Source of the DNA: Halanaeroarchaeum sp. HSR-CO
GTDB lineage: Archaea > Halobacteriota > Halobacteria > Halobacteriales > Halobacteriaceae
Reading direction: 5' to 3'
Assembly (NCBI RefSeq): GCF_024972755.1
Contig: NZ_CP087724.1
Location: 1,054,001-1,118,000, forward strand
DNA length: 64,000 bases
In this document: positions 62,398-64,000 of the stretch, in pieces
Layout: each line of letters begins with the position of its first letter
How positions within the stretch are numbered: the stretch's first letter is position 1
Program-made: the position numbers and the translations under genes
Notes under the pieces: generated by a model
Database searches by the model: none
What the model was told of the DNA's origin: nothing
Seen by the model: only the letters and a program-made list of their open reading frames with translations

Positions 62398-64000
62398 TGT
62401 TCGCAATGAGGTAGTTCCGAATCGCGTCTACGAAGTCTTCGTCGTCCTTAATCAAGTGCCCGATGTCGTACTGTTTGACCAGCACGTCCAGCAGGATTCG
62501 CTCGATTTCTGCGATGGCCTCTTGGTTCGTCTTCCACCCGTGATATCCTCGGTCAACGCGGTCGCGGAACTGTGAGACGATTTCTTTGGCCACTTCTTCG
62601 GCCTGTTCTTTGGAGTTGATTGCCTCGGTCGTCTCTTCGGTCAGATGGGTGTAAATAGCGAACTCGGCGGCTTCCATCCCCTTCTCGTCGGCCTCGGCTT
62701 CCACCTCCAGAATCTCTTCCTCGACGGCTTTGAGGGCTTCAACTGCCTCGGGGTCGCCTATTCCGTCTCCCTGCCAGCGTTCCACTATGTCCGTCACGCG
62801 CTCGCTCAAACGCCTGTAGCGGGGGTTCTGGTTCTCCCGAGGGTGTAGGTGTTCACGGGTTGCGTGCGCAATCTGTGACGCCTTCACGCCGGGGTTGTCC
62901 AGCCCTTCCACGTCTTCGAGGTATTCTTCACCGAGTTTGTACGTCGGAAAGTCTCGCTTGATTTCCCCGATTTCGACGTTCTCGCTGATTATCTCACGGG
63001 TCTTTTCCTGCATGTTTTCTTCGGGGTCATCGTCCCCGGACGTGGTTCGTTTGAACGCGACGTGAACCCGACTCAACCACTTGTATTCGTCTTCGATACC
63101 ATCCTGAATGAGCCGTTTGTCGGGCGCGACAGCCTCGTACAGCGATTGGAGTCGCCGGAAGCCCTGTTTGAACTGGCGGCGTTCGGGGTGGGTACTGACG
63201 CGTTCCACAGCCTCGTAGGCGGCTTCTTGGGTGTCGTTCTTCGGTATTCCCTCGAAAATTCCCATGACCGTTCCCAACTGGTCTTTTAGGTCGTCGTAGA
63301 GTTCGCTCTTGTCGCGGGCGGCATAGGATTTCGTCTCGTCGTCATAGTCCAGTGCCTCGTCAATGTTTTCGAAAACGCCTTGGAAATCTACTATCTCGCC
63401 GTTCTTCTTGCCCTCGTCAGGCCGATTTGTCCGGGCGATAGCCTGCATGAGGGTGTGGTTCTTGAGGTTCCGGTCGAGGTAGATGGTCTTCAGAATCGGG
63501 GCGTCGAAGCCGGTCAACAGCATGTTGTGGACGACCAGTAGTTTCGGGTTCTCGTCCTCTTTGAACGACTTGATGATACTGTCGCGCTCGTCAGGGTCGG
63601 TATGGAACTGTTGAATCAGCTCGGGGTCGTCGTTGGTCGTGGTGTAGAGAACTTCCACCTCGTCTTCGCCGCGACGGTCGATTAGTCGCTCGCCGTACAT
63701 AGCCCCTGACCGACGACTCGGTGTGACGACCATTCCCTTCCAGCCGTTCGGGGAAACGTGGTCGGTATAGTGCTGGTCGATTTCCTCGACTGTCCTGTCC
63801 ACACGGGGTTCGATTTCTGCGAGGGTCGTCGTGTTGACGGCTTCGCGGATGAACTCGCGCTTCTCGTCTTTGGTGAAGCTCCGAAACTCTTGGTCGAACT
63901 CCTCGTCAAGTCCGGCCTCGTCTATACGCCATTCCATCTCGTGCCGGAGCGTGAAGTAGACGGGCAGAATCAGGCCGTCCTCGATACCTTCCTTGACCGT
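62390..64000 (-). CDS. hsdR: Type I restriction enzyme R subunit (HsdR), C-terminal part
   Basis: At least 536 residues; open through the right edge, where TVKEGIEDGLILPVYFTLRHE continues upstream in frame. Shows the second helicase domain (NGWKGMVVTPSRRSGAMYGERL, LVVHNMLLTGFDAPILKTIYLD, LMQAIARTNRPD) and the long helical C-terminal domain. It cleaves unmodified DNA with the HsdM/HsdS subunits. Neither HsdM nor HsdS is in the window. Confidence 0.93.
   Translation of the reverse strand, partial: TVKEGIEDGLILPVYFTLRHEMEWRIDEAGLDEEFDQEFRSFTKDEKREFIREAVNTTTLAEIEPRVDRTVEEIDQHYTDHVSPNGWKGMVVTPSRRSGAMYGERLIDRRGEDEVEVLYTTTNDDPELIQQFHTDPDERDSIIKSFKEDENPKLLVVHNMLLTGFDAPILKTIYLDRNLKNHTLMQAIARTNRPDEGKKNGEIVDFQGVFENIDEALDYDDETKSYAARDKSELYDDLKDQLGTVMGIFEGIPKNDTQEAAYEAVERVSTHPERRQFKQGFRRLQSLYEAVAPDKRLIQDGIEDEYKWLSRVHVAFKRTTSGDDDPEENMQEKTREIISENVEIGEIKRDFPTYKLGEEYLEDVEGLDNPGVKASQIAHATREHLHPRENQNPRYRRLSERVTDIVERWQGDGIGDPEAVEALKAVEEEILEVEAEADEKGMEAAEFAIYTHLTEETTEAINSKEQAEEVAKEIVSQFRDRVDRGYHGWKTNQEAIAEIERILLDVLVKQYDIGHLIKDDEDFVDAIRNYLIANNG

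Larger units (their letters stand above)
49039..64000. mobile_element. Accessory island, probably integrated at tRNA-Gln (right end not seen)
   Basis: Immediately after the tRNA the DNA becomes visibly AT-richer, intergenic spaces get longer, and genes change to defence-like, membrane and unknown types. This is the usual picture of an element inserted at a tRNA 3' end, the tRNA serving as attL. I found neither an integrase nor the second copy of the tRNA end inside the window. The boundary and mechanism are therefore inference; the compositional change is directly visible. Confidence 0.6.

Noticed and set aside
49039-64000. Integrase gene and second tRNA-end repeat for the island
   Set aside because: I looked for both and found none in the window. 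The sequence ATCCGAACCGGGGACTTA near 60410 resembles the tRNA end only weakly.

Overview
The window is a stretch of haloarchaeal chromosome (class Halobacteria). The evidence is high G+C DNA, very acidic predicted proteins, short or absent mRNA leaders with TATA-like boxes about 25 bases before start codons, and lineage-typical families (HalOD1, DUF5800-like, AbrB-PhoU, PAN, Mre11/Rad50, family B DNA polymerase, fused KorA). I cannot name the genus or species.

From 1 to about 48.9 kb the sequence looks like core genome. In order it holds the phosphate ABC transporter pstS-pstC-pstA facing an AbrB-PhoU regulator, with two matching palindromes between them; a PAPS-reductase-family gene, a remnant of an aldehyde ferredoxin oxidoreductase and an aldo/keto reductase; a geranylgeranyl-reductase-family flavoprotein and the ferredoxin-dependent 2-oxoacid oxidoreductase korAB; methylmalonyl-CoA epimerase and mutase; feoA-feoB-zinc ribbon facing a DtxR-type regulator; an acyl-CoA synthetase and an MFS carrier; grpE-dnaK-dnaJ; a group of small zinc, cold-shock and lipoprotein genes; a split rRNA/tRNA m5C methyltransferase pair; an aminotransferase; a roughly 390-base structured RNA that I could not firmly identify (an RNase P RNA is the best guess); YchF; a bactofilin-like protein; PAN; mre11-rad50; polB; and sufC-sufB-sufD followed by a ferritin-like protein and a second DtxR-type regulator. 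A 14-base inverted repeat, TTAGNNNNACCTAA, occurs in front of both feo and suf, and probably ties iron uptake and Fe-S assembly to the same kind of iron-sensing repressor.

At 48937-49038 lies an intron-containing tRNA-Gln(TTG). Directly after it the sequence becomes visibly AT-richer, and the genes change to poorly known and defence-like types up to the right edge. I read this as an integrated accessory element using the tRNA 3' end as its attachment site. The integrase and the second attachment copy are not in the window.

The island carries a PD-(D/E)xK nuclease beside a DUF6884-like protein, a probable GIY-YIG protein, several small membrane proteins, a NERD-nuclease/UvrD-type helicase fused to a C-terminal zinc finger, an OB-fold protein, a winged-helix protein, a trypsin-like protease, and a type I restriction subunit (hsdR) translationally followed by a YgjP-type metallopeptidase and a membrane protein. 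The most interesting point is that two membrane-anchored proteins of matching architecture (transmembrane segment, heptad repeats, beta-rich domain with an SN-x-G-x-G motif) each sit next to a different helicase-nuclease: one before the NERD helicase, the other at the end of the hsdR operon. This is a candidate undescribed membrane partner module for archaeal defence nucleases.
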